Origin: Chthonomonadia bacterium
GTDB taxonomy: Bacteria > Armatimonadota > HRBIN16
DNA: 64,000 nt
Assembly: GCA_013314755.1 (NCBI GenBank)
Contig: JABUFA010000014.1
Span: forward strand, 25,051 to 89,050
Direction: 5' to 3'
The notes below the pieces were generated by a model, which saw only the letters and a list, made by a program, of their open reading frames with translations, was not told the origin of the DNA and searched no databases. Both the position numbers and the translations under genes were made by a program. This document shows, piece after piece, positions 1 through 9,793 of this stretch (its first letter is position 1; each line of letters begins with the position of its first letter).

Positions 1-1236
1 GTTCCCCTCGGGCAGGTAGCGTTGCGCCACCCAGTGACCGGGGTAGCTGTGCGGATAAAGATAGTCCCTGCCGTGCCCCAGCTGCTGGGCGCCGGGGTAG
101 CTGGCGTCGCGCAGGTGCAGGGGCACTGGTGCCAGCGGCTGGGTCTCCAGGTCATGCAGGGCTTTGTTCAGCGCCATGTAGCTGGCGTTGCTCTTGGGGG
201 CACACGCGAGGTAGGTGGTCGCCTGAGCCAGCGTGATTTGCGCCTCCGGCATACCGATAAACTGCACCGCCTCCATCGCCGCCACCGCAATCAGCAGAGC
301 GTGGGGGTCGGCGTTGCCGATGTCCTCGCTGGCGAGGATAACCAGTCGTCGGGCGATAAAGCGGGGGTCCTCACCGGCACGAATCATCCGCGCCAGATAG
401 TGCAGAGCCGCGTCGGGGTCGGAACCGCGCACCGACTTGATGAAGGCGGAGATGGTATCGTAGTGTTCGTCGCCTTCGCGGTCATAGCGGGCGGCGCGCT
501 GTTGCACCACCTGCTCCAGCATCCCGATGGTAATCAGCCGTTCTCCCTGTGCGTCCGGTTCGGCAAGCGCGGTGGCACTTTCCAGCACGTTCAGCGCAAC
601 CCGGGCATCCCCATTGGCGATGCGAAGAAGGTAGCTCATGCATTCCTCCGGGAGCCTGACCTTCAGTCCACCCAGCCCACGCTCTTCGTCCTTCAGGGCG
701 CGTTCTACGATAAGGCGCAGGTGCTCTTCGGTCAGCGGCTCGAAGCGCAGAACCCTCGACCGGCTGAGCAGAGGCGCGTTGATGGCAAAATAGGGGTTCT
801 CGGTGGTTGCTCCCATCAGGATAATCGTGCCGTCCTCCACGTGGGGTAGGAAGGCGTCCTGCTGGGCGCGGTTGAAGCGGTGGATTTCGTCCACAAACAG
901 GATGGTGCGCTGACCGTGCAGCTGGCGGCGATGACGCGCCTCTTCAATCGCCCGGCGCACCTCTGCCACGCCGCTGGTCACCGCGCTGTACTCCACGAAA
1001 TGACACCGGGTATGCGCGGCGATAATGCGAGCCAGCGTGGATTTGCCACAGCCGGGCGGTCCCCAGAAAATCACCGAACCGAGCTGGTCGTTTTGGATGG
1101 CTTTGCGAATAGCCGTGCCCTCGCCGACCAGGTGCTCCTGCCCGACGAACTCCTCTAAGGTGCGCGGGCGCATGCGTGCAGCCAGCGGCGCCCCCGCCTC
1201 GGTCTGGTACAGGCTTTTCTGCTCAAACAGGCTCAT
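1..1236 (-). CDS. rarA: Replication-associated recombination protein A (RarA/MgsA AAA+ ATPase), C-terminus cut by window edge
   Basis: This is a clamp-loader-like AAA+ ATPase that acts at stalled replication forks. The minus-strand frame is open from the ATG at 1236 to the window edge (about 412 codons). It begins [11 protein letters not shown], then shows [16 protein letters not shown], the Walker [10 protein letters not shown], the Walker [10 protein letters not shown] and sensor 1 GATTENP, all typical of RarA. The C-terminal part contains [18 protein letters not shown], found near the end of RarA proteins, so only some 20 residues should be missing. The ribosome binding site AAGGGGGC precedes the ATG. 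Plus-strand open frames over this region are shadows. The family assignment is firm from motifs and full-length collinearity. Confidence 0.95.
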   Translation of the reverse strand, partial: MSLFEQKSLYQTEAGAPLAARMRPRTLEEFVGQEHLVGEGTAIRKAIQNDQLGSVIFWGPPGCGKSTLARIIAAHTRCHFVEYSAVTSGVAEVRRAIEEARHRRQLHGQRTILFVDEIHRFNRAQQDAFLPHVEDGTIILMGATTENPYFAINAPLLSRSRVLRFEPLTEEHLRLIVERALKDEERGLGGLKVRLPEECMSYLLRIANGDARVALNVLESATALAEPDAQGERLITIGMLEQVVQQRAARYDREGDEHYDTISAFIKSVRGSDPDAALHYLARMIRAGEDPRFIARRLVILASEDIGNADPHALLIAVAAMEAVQFIGMPEAQITLAQATTYLACAPKSNASYMALNKALHDLETQPLAPVPLHLRDASYPGAQQLGHGRDYLYPHSYPGHWVAQRYLPEGN

Positions 1237-1254
1237 GTTCGCCCCCTTATGCAG

Positions 1255-1283
1255 ATTGTAGCAGATGGTAGGGGCGATTGCAA
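1255..1283 (-). promoter_or_regulatory. Sigma-70 type promoter for rarA
   Basis: On the minus strand TTGCAA (1283-1278) and TACAAT (1260-1255) are separated by exactly 17 bases and end about 18 bases before the rarA ATG, so the leader is very short. Both hexamers are close to consensus. Confidence 0.65.
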
Positions 1284-1308
1284 AGCGTGCGTACGACCTG
1301 AGGATACT

Positions 1309-3072
1309 TCACTGTGGCACCTGCTTGCCCATCAACTGCAGGGTATATGCGCTCTCGTGCTGGAAAACCTTTTCAATCTCGGGCAACCAGTGACGCTCCA
1401 CCTGTGCATTATAGATGAGTTGCCCTGCGCAAAGGATTAGCAAAGCCGCTGCCGCGGGTAGCAGATACCGTCGCAGACCCCCAATCAGTGCCTCGCTTGC
1501 GCTCTGTTTGCAGAGAATGCCCACGACGGTAATCCCTGCTGTTAGCAATATCAGCCATCCCACAAACGCCAGCACACCTACTAGATACAGCATGTTCGGG
1601 TAGTCGTACATTTTCATAATCAGAGTCTGTATGAAGCCGGTCAGACTATCCAGAAGAGGCATATACGGTTCTGAACATGTAGAGAGGCAACAATGGTCCC
1701 TTGTGAGATCGAGCAGAGAAGAGATAGTGTGCAGGTAAGCGATGATGGAAAAAACGGGTGGCGTTGACCACAATATGACCCCCACCACAAACAGCGCGAG
1801 GACCATCGCGAACATGGCTTCGATCAGCCTGCTGACCAGACGTGACAGCACCTGCCATATCAGCCCGAACAACAGCGTGCTCAAGCCCATGGTCAACAGG
1901 GTCATGCTGATCGCCCCCACGCTGGCGGAGGCAATCGCTATGTTGTAAACAGGTATTCTATGTTGTTCAACCGCCTGCGTGAAGAGCGCTTGCACCTCTC
2001 GCGCAAGGCGTAACTCCCGCTCTGCCCAGCGGGCATCCTCGTACCTGCCCAGCCGACGCAGGTATTTCACAAACTCTCTGTTTTGTTCTGCCCACGGGTC
2101 CTCTGGTTCGCCCAACACTATTCCGTGTTTACTTGACTGCGGAGGTTGCAGGCGCGGCAGGGAACCGCCCATCTTAACCATTGTTATTCCCAGTAAACTG
2201 CCGATTATGAACCGCGCCTGTGTGCGTACCAGGCGACCACAACGCATCAGTGCAAGGCGAATCTCCGCGGCTTCGTGGGACCTACCCCCTTTGTCCGCCT
2301 GCATCGCCATATACTGCCCCATCCGCACCATCGCCCGCAGCCGCGCATAGTGCGGAAAGAAAAGCGAGAAACAAGTACCGACCTGCACAATCGCGGGCTG
2401 CTTTCCGTAAGCCAGCGTGTAGAGATGGATAATGCTTTGAGCTTCTTCGTGCGCATAGTCGTCGAAGCGGGGCTTCACGCTGGCACGCAGAATCGCCTGT
2501 ACCGCCTCACGGTCGCGCTTACCAGCAAAGTAACCCACCGCGCGCATCATCGGGAAGAAGGCGTTATCGGGGTCCAAACGCTCGCCTTCTCTCGCGATAC
2601 GGTCAAACTCTGCCAGCACTTCAGGGGGAGGCGGAGGGGGAGGAGGTGGTAGCGACGTTGGATCAGGTATCCTGCCTTGCGCCAATATCTGCTCCTCCTG
2701 CCGATAGATTACCACGTTTGATGACGTGCTATAACGCAGAATGTGAGCGTACAGAGAGGGTCGGTCGCCAAAGCGAGGGAGCAAAGCGCGCAGATTCTGA
2801 GAACTTGCCTGCATGGAAGTTTGGCTCATTGCCCAGCTGAGCTGAGCCAGATAGTCGCTGGGGTGTCGCAGCGCAGTCTGTTTCAGTCTGCTTTGCACGC
2901 GGGCGAGTATCTCATCGTTTCCTGCCGCAGGAGAAAAAGCCAACTGAGTGACAGTAACACCCTGCGGAATCCACAGATGCTGACGCACCAGCCAGCCGGT
3001 GCCCGGGTATATCGCCAGCACCACCAGCAGCGCCAGCGGCACCACTATCAGGAGCCACCGTATGGTGCGCAT
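1309..3072 (-). CDS. Hypothetical multi-pass membrane protein with polyproline stretch
   Basis: I do not recognise this 587-residue protein. An N-terminal hydrophobic segment (about residues 5-25, LLIVVPLALLVVLAIYPGTG) is followed by a long soluble region with a run of nine prolines near residue 150. The region after it is helical and contains EFDRIAREGERLDPDNAFFPMM, which resembles a TPR-type helix pair. The C-terminal third (from about residue 385) has several hydrophobic segments, so the protein is probably anchored at both ends with a large domain between. It lies between comM and rarA on the same strand, 24 bases after comM. No function is claimed. Confidence 0.75.
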   Translation of the reverse strand: MRTIRWLLIVVPLALLVVLAIYPGTGWLVRQHLWIPQGVTVTQLAFSPAAGNDEILARVQSRLKQTALRHPSDYLAQLSWAMSQTSMQASSQNLRALLPRFGDRPSLYAHILRYSTSSNVVIYRQEEQILAQGRIPDPTSLPPPPPPPPPEVLAEFDRIAREGERLDPDNAFFPMMRAVGYFAGKRDREAVQAILRASVKPRFDDYAHEEAQSIIHLYTLAYGKQPAIVQVGTCFSLFFPHYARLRAMVRMGQYMAMQADKGGRSHEAAEIRLALMRCGRLVRTQARFIIGSLLGITMVKMGGSLPRLQPPQSSKHGIVLGEPEDPWAEQNREFVKYLRRLGRYEDARWAERELRLAREVQALFTQAVEQHRIPVYNIAIASASVGAISMTLLTMGLSTLLFGLIWQVLSRLVSRLIEAMFAMVLALFVVGVILWSTPPVFSIIAYLHTISSLLDLTRDHCCLSTCSEPYMPLLDSLTGFIQTLIMKMYDYPNMLYLVGVLAFVGWLILLTAGITVVGILCKQSASEALIGGLRRYLLPAAAALLILCAGQLIYNAQVERHWLPEIEKVFQHESAYTLQLMGKQVPQ

Positions 3073-3096
3073 GGCTCAACACCTCCTGTTGTGCCT

Positions 3097-4632
3097 TTAC
3101 AGCCAGATACGCCGGTCCAGACTGCGGTACTGGACCGCTTCTGCCACATGCGGCAAGCCGATTTGCTCTTCCCCCGCCAGGTCGGCGATGGTGCGTGCCA
3201 GCTTCACGATGCGGTCAAAGGCGCGTGCGCTGATGCCCATCTGCTGGCTGACCTGCCTGAGCATCGCCTTGACGTCTTCCGAGAGGGGGCAGAACTGGCG
3301 CAACATGCGCGTGGTCATCTGCGCGTTACAGCGCACGTTTGTTCCCGCAAACCGCTCCTGCTGGACCTGACGTGCCCGGATGACACGCTCGCGAATTGCC
3401 TCAGAGGGTTCCCCCTGCTGGGTGCGCAGCAGGTCGTCGTGCGTCAGGCGTGGCACCTCGATATGGATGTCGATGCGGTCGAGCAGGGGCCCCGACACGC
3501 GCTGCTGGTATTTGCGAATCTGGGCAGGCGAGCAGGTGCACCCGTGCAGTGGGTCGCCATAGTAGCCGCAGGGACAGGGGTTCATGGCGGCAATCAGCAT
3601 GAAGCGGGCGGGATAGGCGATGCTTGCCTGCACGCGGGCGATGCTCACCACACCGTCTTCCAGTGGCTGGCGCAAAACCTCCAGCACCTCGCGACGGAAC
3701 TCCGGCAGCTCGTCGAGGAAAAGCACTCCGTTGTGCGCCAGGCTGACCTCGCCCGGGCGCGGCACACTTCCCCCGCCGACCAGCGCGGCGTTACTGCTGG
3801 TGTGGTGCGGCGAGCGGAAGGGGCGCGTGGTCAGCAGACCGGTGTTGGGTGGCAGCAGCCCGGCAACGCTGTACAGCTTGGTGATTTCAATGGCTTCGTC
3901 CACCGTCAGCGGAGGCAGGATGGTGAGTACGCGCCGCGCCAGCATCGTCTTGCCGGAACCGGGCGGACCAATCATAATCACGTTGTGCCCACCCGCCGCG
4001 GCGACCTCCAGCGCACGCTTGACGTGATGCTGTCCCTTCACGTCGGCAAAGTCCACCTCATAGCGCGGAGGCTGTTTCAGCAGCTCTTCTGGGTCACTGC
4101 TGAGCGGGTGAATCGTATCGTGCGTGTTCAGCAGTTCCACCGCTTCGGCGAGGCTGGCAACAGGATAGACCTGAACATTGCCCACAATCGCCGCTTCGGG
4201 GGCGTTGGGTGCCGGCACAATCATCCGCTTGATACCCTGCTGGCGGGCATGGATGGCTGTGGGGAGCACGCCGTGAATAGGGCGCACCGTACCGTCCAGC
4301 GACAGCTCGCCCAGGATAAAGGTCTCCGGGAGCCACGTGCTATCCACCTGCCCGGCGGCGCAGAGGATACCGATGGCTATCGGCAGGTCAAAGGCGGGCC
4401 CCTCCTTGCGCAGGTCAGCAGGGGCAAGGTTGACGGTAATCTTGCGAACGGGCCAGTGCAGTCCTGAGTTGCGAATGGCGAGACGAACCCGGTCAATGGC
4501 TTCCTGTACAGCGCGGTCCGGCAAACCGACGAGGGTAAATCCGGGCAAACCACCCGGTTGCATATCCACTTCCACTTCAATCGTATGAGGGTCCATCCCG
4601 TGTACGGTTCCCGAGAGGACGCGAACCAGCAA
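3097..4632 (-). CDS. comM: YifB/ComM family Mg-chelatase-like AAA+ ATPase
   Basis: This 511-residue protein covers the whole YifB/ComM family length. The N-terminal Lon-protease-like domain shows PGFTLVGLPDRAVQEAIDRV and DLRKEGPAFDLPIA. The central AAA+ domain has the Walker A GPPGSGKTML, the Walker B VLFLDELPEF and the conserved FRSPHHTSS. The C-terminal Mg_chelatase part has MNPCPCGYYGD followed by paired cysteines. In naturally competent bacteria ComM is a hexameric helicase that extends integration of transformed DNA. Here it lies in a run of minus-strand genes after the REC-PilZ gene (31-base gap). A divergent DprA-like gene lies at 37.9 kb, but the full competence machinery is not in the window. 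Confidence 0.95.
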   Translation of the reverse strand: MLVRVLSGTVHGMDPHTIEVEVDMQPGGLPGFTLVGLPDRAVQEAIDRVRLAIRNSGLHWPVRKITVNLAPADLRKEGPAFDLPIAIGILCAAGQVDSTWLPETFILGELSLDGTVRPIHGVLPTAIHARQQGIKRMIVPAPNAPEAAIVGNVQVYPVASLAEAVELLNTHDTIHPLSSDPEELLKQPPRYEVDFADVKGQHHVKRALEVAAAGGHNVIMIGPPGSGKTMLARRVLTILPPLTVDEAIEITKLYSVAGLLPPNTGLLTTRPFRSPHHTSSNAALVGGGSVPRPGEVSLAHNGVLFLDELPEFRREVLEVLRQPLEDGVVSIARVQASIAYPARFMLIAAMNPCPCGYYGDPLHGCTCSPAQIRKYQQRVSGPLLDRIDIHIEVPRLTHDDLLRTQQGEPSEAIRERVIRARQVQQERFAGTNVRCNAQMTTRMLRQFCPLSEDVKAMLRQVSQQMGISARAFDRIVKLARTIADLAGEEQIGLPHVAEAVQYRSLDRRIWL

Positions 4633-4663
4633 TGCACTCCTCCTTCAATGGAAATGACGCGCT

Positions 4664-5677
4664 CTACACTCGTCCCGGCAGTCGTTCCATCCACTCGCTG
4701 AGAGTTTTGCGCATGGGTGGCGACAGCCTGGTAAACTCCAGTCCGACCCGATAAAGTGCAGGAATCCTGTCTGCAACGACACCGCCCACGCGTACCACTC
4801 GCGCCTGACCGATGAGCGTCAGGTTTGCTTCGGGCAGGGTAATCTGGAAGGACGCCTCCTCGCCGACGGGCGGCACCCGGGGAAGCAGACAGGAGAAACC
4901 GCCTGCGCTCAGGTCATATAGCTCGCCGTTCAGCACCGACGGAGCAGCTTCCGGCTCACGCCAGCTGACAAAACTCAGACTGACCTGTCCGCTTTGTACA
5001 ATGCGCGGGTAACTGCGCCGCTGGAGACGACGGATAGCCACCGGCTTGCGCAGGTACAGCGATTGTACAGGCACGTTTGCCAGCTTGATGCGCGAGCGAA
5101 ACTGATACACCCCGTCGCCGCGTGTGAACTGAACGATAGCTACGCTCTGCGCCAATATCTTCTCATCCAGAACCGCCATCGGCGGCTCAATCTGCAGGGT
5201 ACGGTCGTCCTGCGCAATCACCCGGGGGGTATAGGTGTAGCTCCACTCGCCCCGACGTATATCCACAACCACCTTCTCCCCGTTCTGCAGAAGCATGCGC
5301 GTCTCCGCGGATGCCGCGCTGACCTCCCGCCAGATTAACTCGGTAAAGGCGTCTAGGTCAAAAGGCTTCTGCAGTACGGCGTTGGCTCCCAGCTGTACTG
5401 CCTCCTCATGCAGGGTCACGTCCTCGTAGGCGGTGATGAGAATGCAGGGCAGGCGAGGATAGTCCCGGCGGATTTCACGCAGTACCTGCACGCCGTTAAT
5501 GCGCGGCAGGCGCACGTCCAGCACGGCGACATCTATCGGCTGTGAACGAATAATCTCCAGAGCCTGTACACCGTCATGCGCGATGACATACTGCAAACCG
5601 CTCTGCTGCAGCCTCACAGCCAGCACTTTGCACAGGTTAACCTCGTCATCGGCTACCAGTACCCTCGGCGCGGACAC
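4664..5677 (-). CDS. Response regulator receiver domain fused to PilZ (c-di-GMP binding) domain
   Basis: Residues 1-120 form a CheY-like receiver: acidic pair DDE near residue 10, phosphoacceptor Asp54 in VLDVRLP, a Thr in ITAYED and Lys in LQKPFD. A YcgR-like N-domain follows, then a PilZ domain with both c-di-GMP contacts: RxxxR in RRSYPR and DxSxxG in DLSAGG. The protein could couple phosphorylation to c-di-GMP binding, probably for motility or envelope control. I chose the GTG at 5677 because AAGGGGAG sits five bases upstream. An ATG at 5746 with a weaker AGAAGGA would add 23 residues. A sigma-54 promoter lies upstream at 5789-5804, so the neighbouring sigma-54 activator is the obvious regulator. 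It has no DNA-binding or enzymatic output domain. Confidence 0.9.
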   Translation of the reverse strand: MSAPRVLVADDEVNLCKVLAVRLQQSGLQYVIAHDGVQALEIIRSQPIDVAVLDVRLPRINGVQVLREIRRDYPRLPCILITAYEDVTLHEEAVQLGANAVLQKPFDLDAFTELIWREVSAASAETRMLLQNGEKVVVDIRRGEWSYTYTPRVIAQDDRTLQIEPPMAVLDEKILAQSVAIVQFTRGDGVYQFRSRIKLANVPVQSLYLRKPVAIRRLQRRSYPRIVQSGQVSLSFVSWREPEAAPSVLNGELYDLSAGGFSCLLPRVPPVGEEASFQITLPEANLTLIGQARVVRVGGVVADRIPALYRVGLEFTRLSPPMRKTLSEWMERLPGRV

Positions 5678-5788
5678 CAGAACTCCCCTTCCCAGGTTTG
5701 GTCGGTGTTGTTTTAAGATTTCGTTGGCAATGCACAATTCCTGCATTTTTAACAGGTTCCTTCTCGAAACACACCAAACCTCTGTAGG

Positions 5789-5804
5789 TGCAAGTTCCGT
5801 GCCA
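5789..5804 (-). promoter_or_regulatory. Sigma-54 (RpoN) -24/-12 promoter driving the REC-PilZ gene
   Basis: On the minus strand the sequence TGGCACGGAACTTGCA matches the full sigma-54 consensus TGGCAC-N5-TTGC, with GG and GC at the required 10-base spacing. It lies in the 162-base gap between the activator gene (5840-7057) and the REC-PilZ gene. The predicted start is near 5777, which leaves a leader of about 100 bases to the GTG at 5677, or about 30 to the alternative ATG at 5746. Confidence 0.8.
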
Positions 5805-5839
5805 TTCGGCGCATTTTTGCTGTTTTTTTCAAGAAATTT

Positions 5840-7057
5840 TTAACGATTTTGTCCTGCGGCAACCACAGACCGCGGTAAAAGGTCTACCGTGATGTATTCC
5901 GCATCCGGGTCGGCAAGCACCACCGCCCGCTCAATTGCGTTTTCCAGCTCGCGCACGTTGCCGGGCCAGTGATACTTCATCAGCAGTTCCATAGCCTCAG
6001 GTGTCACCGCCTGAATGTGTTTATCGTTCTCCTCGTTGTATCTCTGCAGGAAGTGCTCCACCAGCAAGGGGATGTCGTCCTTGCGTTCGCGCAGGGGCGG
6101 CAGGTAAATCTGGATGACCTGCAGACGGTAGTAGAGGTCTTCGCGGAAAGTGCCCTCCTGAACCATCTGCTCGAGGTCCTTATTGGTGGCAGCAATCAGG
6201 CGGACATCCACCTCGATGGTTTTGGTGCCTCCCAGTCGCTCGAACTTGCGCTCCTGCAACACGCGCAGGAGTTTCACCTGTACGGAGGGCGTCACCTCGG
6301 CAATTTCATCCAGAAACAGCGTGCCTCCGTGCGCCAGCTCAAAGCGCCCGGGCTTTTGCATGGTCGCGCCGGTGAAGGCGTTCTTCTCGTGCCCGAACAG
6401 TTCGCTCTCCATCAGCGTTTCGGGAAGGGCAGCACAGGAGACCGCAATGAACGGCGCTTTGGCGCGATTACCGCTGTAATGGATGGCTTTAGCCACCATC
6501 TCCTTGCCGGTGCCGCTCTCGCCCCGAATGAGCACGGTCGCGCGGCTGTTGGACACCTTCCCGATGAGTTCGTATACCTCCTGCATCGCCGCACTGCGCC
6601 CCACAATGCCATGAAGGTCGTAGGTACTGCGCAGTTGCTCGCGTAACCGCCTGTTCTCCTCCTTCAGGCGATACTGCTCGGAGGCTTTTTCCAGCAACAC
6701 CTCTAGCTGCTCCAGGTCTATCGGCTTCGTGATGTAATCGAAAGCCCCATCTTTCATCGCCTGCACCGCCGTGCGGATGGTCGGGTGAGCGGTAATGACG
6801 ATAGCGACCACGTCGGGATGAAGTTCTCGCACCTGACGCAGAACATCCAGACCGTTCATGCCAGGCAGTATCATGTCCACCAGCAGGAGGTGGATGGGTT
6901 GTTGGGCGGCGATGTCCAGGGCACGCTGTCCATGCTCAGCGGTTAGTACCTGGTAATGTTTGGAAAAATGCGCTTCCAGCACGCGCCGATGGCTCTGCTG
7001 GTCTTCCACAATCAGCAGGGTCAGCGGGGCTATTTGTGCTTTACCGGCTTTTTTCAT
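5840..7057 (-). CDS. NtrC-type sigma-54 activator (REC + AAA+), lacking the C-terminal Fis-type HTH domain
   Basis: The receiver domain (about residues 12-130) carries acidic EDQ at 18-20, phosphoacceptor Asp61 in [10 protein letters not shown], and Lys in ITKPID. The sigma-54 interaction AAA+ domain (about 145-385) has Walker A GESGTGKE, Walker [10 protein letters not shown], and the [16 protein letters not shown] helix. The protein stops at residue 405, about 20 residues after this domain, so the usual helix-turn-helix is absent. The sigma-54 contact loop reads NAFTGA rather than GAFTGA. HTH-less activators of this class can work from solution on a few promoters. The partner kinase gene ends 36 bases upstream. 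The only sigma-54 promoter I found lies directly downstream. Confidence 0.93.
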   Translation of the reverse strand: MKKAGKAQIAPLTLLIVEDQQSHRRVLEAHFSKHYQVLTAEHGQRALDIAAQQPIHLLLVDMILPGMNGLDVLRQVRELHPDVVAIVITAHPTIRTAVQAMKDGAFDYITKPIDLEQLEVLLEKASEQYRLKEENRRLREQLRSTYDLHGIVGRSAAMQEVYELIGKVSNSRATVLIRGESGTGKEMVAKAIHYSGNRAKAPFIAVSCAALPETLMESELFGHEKNAFTGATMQKPGRFELAHGGTLFLDEIAEVTPSVQVKLLRVLQERKFERLGGTKTIEVDVRLIAATNKDLEQMVQEGTFREDLYYRLQVIQIYLPPLRERKDDIPLLVEHFLQRYNEENDKHIQAVTPEAMELLMKYHWPGNVRELENAIERAVVLADPDAEYITVDLLPRSVVAAGQNR

Positions 7058-7092
7058 GGTGGTAACACCTCCCTTCAGACCTCCGCCGGCTT

Positions 7093-9744
7093 TTAAAGGT
7101 CAGGTACACTGTTGCGCAGGTTGTCGCGGGTGCGCGCGCCAGCACGCTGGACATGGCGTACCACCGGATGGACAGGCAGGTTGATGCGCATCTCGGTGCC
7201 CACGCCTACCTGGCTTTGCACATGGATGGCTCCGCTGTGACTTTCCACTATTTTCTGCACAATCGCCAGCCCCAGACCGGTGCCGCTGGTCTTGGTGGTA
7301 TAGAAGGGTTCGAAGATGCGCTCCAGGTCCTCGGCGGGTATCCCTTCGCCCGTATCCCGCACAATGATGTCCACACTGTTTGCCGAAGCAGGAGATGCCC
7401 CCACATACAGGGTTCCTCCCGCCGACATCGCCTGCACGGCGTTGATAATCAGGTTGCGAAGCGCCTCTTTCAACTGGTTGGGGTCGGCTTTGACCACCAG
7501 GGAATCGGGCGTATCCACCTCTACCTGCACCTGCTGTTCGTCGATATAGGTCTGCATGAACTGCACAGTCGCCCGCAACAGATCCGCCAGGTCGACATCC
7601 TGAAAGACCGGTTCGACGGGACGAGCGAAGCGCAGGAACTCGGTGGTCTTCTCGTTCATCGCGTCCACTTCCGAGATGATAATATCCAGAAACTCGCACA
7701 GCTCGGGGATGCTGGAGTATTCACTGCGCAGGTGCTGGGCGGAGGCGCGTATCGAGCTGAGCGGGTTCCTCATCTCGTGCGCAATGGTGGAGGCGAGCTG
7801 TCCTACCGCTGCCAGCTGGCTGACGCGCTGAACCTCTGCCTCCATGCGCACCTCGTGGGTAATGTCCTCGAACACGAACACCACGCCCTGCACGAAGCCG
7901 TCGGTGGAACGCAGGGGTGAGCTTTCGAAGTTAAAATACATCTCACCACGCTGATAGGGGTGCAGGGCGCACTTGAAGCGGGAATACCGGGTTCCGGTCT
8001 TGAAGGGGTGGCGAATAATCTCCAGCAGTAGATTCTTCTCCTCTTCCGGTAGGAAGAAGTGGTCCATCAGCTGCTCCAGCCTGTTGCCGAGAGCGGTGCT
8101 CTGGGGCACGGTGGTGATGCGTTCCGCCGCTTCGTTCCAGGTGAGCACTATCTCATCCCGGTCAATGCTCATCACCCCAACGCCGATACTGCTGAGCAGG
8201 TTACGGGTGTACTCCCACAGGTTATGCAGTTCGTGATAGCGACTGTCCAGATTGTGATACAGCCGGGCGTTTTCAATAGCCATTCCCGCCTGATTGATGA
8301 AGGTGGTGAGCAGCTGGATGTTCGCCTGGTCAATGGGGCGTTTGGAAGGCTTATTATCGGCGACCACCACTCCGATGACCCGATTACGCGCGAGGATTGG
8401 CGCCACCAGAAACGAATTCGTGCCCAGCATCCTGCCGAACCCGCGTGCCGGCTGAGTGGAATGCTGGGCATCATGGATGACTACCAGCTCGCCGCTGCGC
8501 ACGACATTGCCGATAATACCATCCGCCACGCGCACAGGGGTCTTGCCCAGAGTGTCGGGATGGTACCCTCTGAGCGCACGAGGCATCACCAGCTTGCCCG
8601 ACTCGTCCAGCAGGAAGATGGCACAGCGGTCAAAGCGAACGGTCTCCACGATGCCGTCCGCCGTCTGTTGCAGAATCTGCTCCAGCTCCAGCGAGGAGTT
8701 CACCACCGCGCTCAGCTGCGACAGCACCGACAGCTCGTGAAGTCGGCGCGTCAGTTCCTGGTACAGCCGAGCGTTCCTGATGGCGGAAGCCGCCTGCATG
8801 GCAAAGACACTGAACAGGCGCAGGTCCTGCTCGGTGAAGATGGGCGCGGGCTTGCGCCGGTGGATGTTAATCACGCCGATAACCACGCCGTCCCTGTCGC
8901 GCAGAGGCACGCAGATGGAGGCAGAGATGTTCTCGCGATAGGGCACGTTGTCCCCCGCAAGGCGCGGGTCGGTGCGAGGGTCGGTGATGAGCATGGCTTC
9001 TCCACTGGCGGCAACCCTGCCGGCGATACCCTCGCCCCAGGGCACGCGTACCTGCTCGATAATCGTTTCAGGCAGTCCGTAGCTGGAATGGATGACCAGA
9101 CTGTGCTCGTCTTCATCCAGAAGCATCAGTGAACATGCCTGCGCCTCCATCACCTCGGCTGCCTTGCGGGTAATCATGTCCAGCAGAGCCTGCAGGTCGC
9201 CCGATTCCATCGCCTGCCCAATCTCGTACAGGGCGGTGACCTCTCGCAGGCGGCGGTCGTTATGCTGATTCGCTCGCTGCAGGTGCGCCTGAGCCTGAAG
9301 CCGCTCTACCTCTACACGCAGCAGCGCAAACCATACCTCCAGCGCCTCGCGAGCGCACTCCGAGAACGGTTCCCTGCTCAGCACGGTGACCGCGTACCTG
9401 CAGGGTGTCGCCTCAAGCGTGAACGGGAGCAGTGCCACAAAACAGTCGTCCATCCGGGCGAAATGCGGCTGATCCTCTTCCGTTGCCCGAAGCACTCTCT
9501 CCTTCAAGGTGTCGGCAGAAACATAGTCGGAGGCGACCGATACGGGCACGGCGTTCACGAGCACCACGTGCTGAGTGTCAGGGTCTACCGTCCACAGAGC
9601 CACCTGCACTGCACCAAAATGCTGTTGTGCCTCCGACAACAGCATCTCGACTCCCGTATCCACCGGGTGCTGTTTCAGCATCTGCTGGAGAACGCGCCGG
9701 ACCAAAGCATAGTGCGTCTCGACAGTATGAGACAATGTATCCAT
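7093..9744 (-). CDS. Cytosolic GAF-GAF-GAF-PAS sensor histidine kinase (NtrB-like)
   Basis: This 883-residue sensor kinase has no membrane segment or signal peptide. Domains in order are: a degenerate GAF-like region (about 15-150), a GAF domain (165-325), a second clear GAF domain (335-500), PAS (515-640), HisKA with the H-box IAHEMRNPLSSI, and HATPase_c with N-box NLIINAVQAM and G boxes DTGEGIP and TSGTGLGLAI. A cytoplasmic small ligand or redox/gas cue is therefore more likely than an extracellular one. I chose the ATG at 9744 because AAGAAGG lies nine bases upstream; a TTG three codons earlier has no usable spacing. The sigma-54 activator follows 36 bases downstream, forming a two-component pair. 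Confidence 0.93.
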   Translation of the reverse strand: MDTLSHTVETHYALVRRVLQQMLKQHPVDTGVEMLLSEAQQHFGAVQVALWTVDPDTQHVVLVNAVPVSVASDYVSADTLKERVLRATEEDQPHFARMDDCFVALLPFTLEATPCRYAVTVLSREPFSECAREALEVWFALLRVEVERLQAQAHLQRANQHNDRRLREVTALYEIGQAMESGDLQALLDMITRKAAEVMEAQACSLMLLDEDEHSLVIHSSYGLPETIIEQVRVPWGEGIAGRVAASGEAMLITDPRTDPRLAGDNVPYRENISASICVPLRDRDGVVIGVINIHRRKPAPIFTEQDLRLFSVFAMQAASAIRNARLYQELTRRLHELSVLSQLSAVVNSSLELEQILQQTADGIVETVRFDRCAIFLLDESGKLVMPRALRGYHPDTLGKTPVRVADGIIGNVVRSGELVVIHDAQHSTQPARGFGRMLGTNSFLVAPILARNRVIGVVVADNKPSKRPIDQANIQLLTTFINQAGMAIENARLYHNLDSRYHELHNLWEYTRNLLSSIGVGVMSIDRDEIVLTWNEAAERITTVPQSTALGNRLEQLMDHFFLPEEEKNLLLEIIRHPFKTGTRYSRFKCALHPYQRGEMYFNFESSPLRSTDGFVQGVVFVFEDITHEVRMEAEVQRVSQLAAVGQLASTIAHEMRNPLSSIRASAQHLRSEYSSIPELCEFLDIIISEVDAMNEKTTEFLRFARPVEPVFQDVDLADLLRATVQFMQTYIDEQQVQVEVDTPDSLVVKADPNQLKEALRNLIINAVQAMSAGGTLYVGASPASANSVDIIVRDTGEGIPAEDLERIFEPFYTTKTSGTGLGLAIVQKIVESHSGAIHVQSQVGVGTEMRINLPVHPVVRHVQRAGARTRDNLRNSVPDL

Positions 9745-9793
9745 TGCAAACAACCTTCTTTTGCTGTGAGGTAACCAGACGCCTGTTTACGAT

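Noticed and set aside
22..1158. Plus-strand open frames of 275 and 92 codons at the left edge
   Set aside because: The minus strand encodes RarA with clear AAA+ motifs through the whole region.
1312..1330. TGGCACCTGCTTGCCC as a second sigma-54 promoter
   Set aside because: Spacing between TGGCAC and TTGC is four bases, one too few, and it is inside a coding region on the opposite strand.
2743..4467. A 574-codon open frame on the plus strand
   Set aside because: It is antisense to comM and part of the membrane-protein gene, whose translations show family motifs. The plus translation has no recognisable domain and has the His/Gln/Arg-rich look of a reverse-complement shadow.
8059..9132. A 357-codon plus-strand open frame
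   Set aside because: It is antisense to the GAF histidine kinase and shows no domain.
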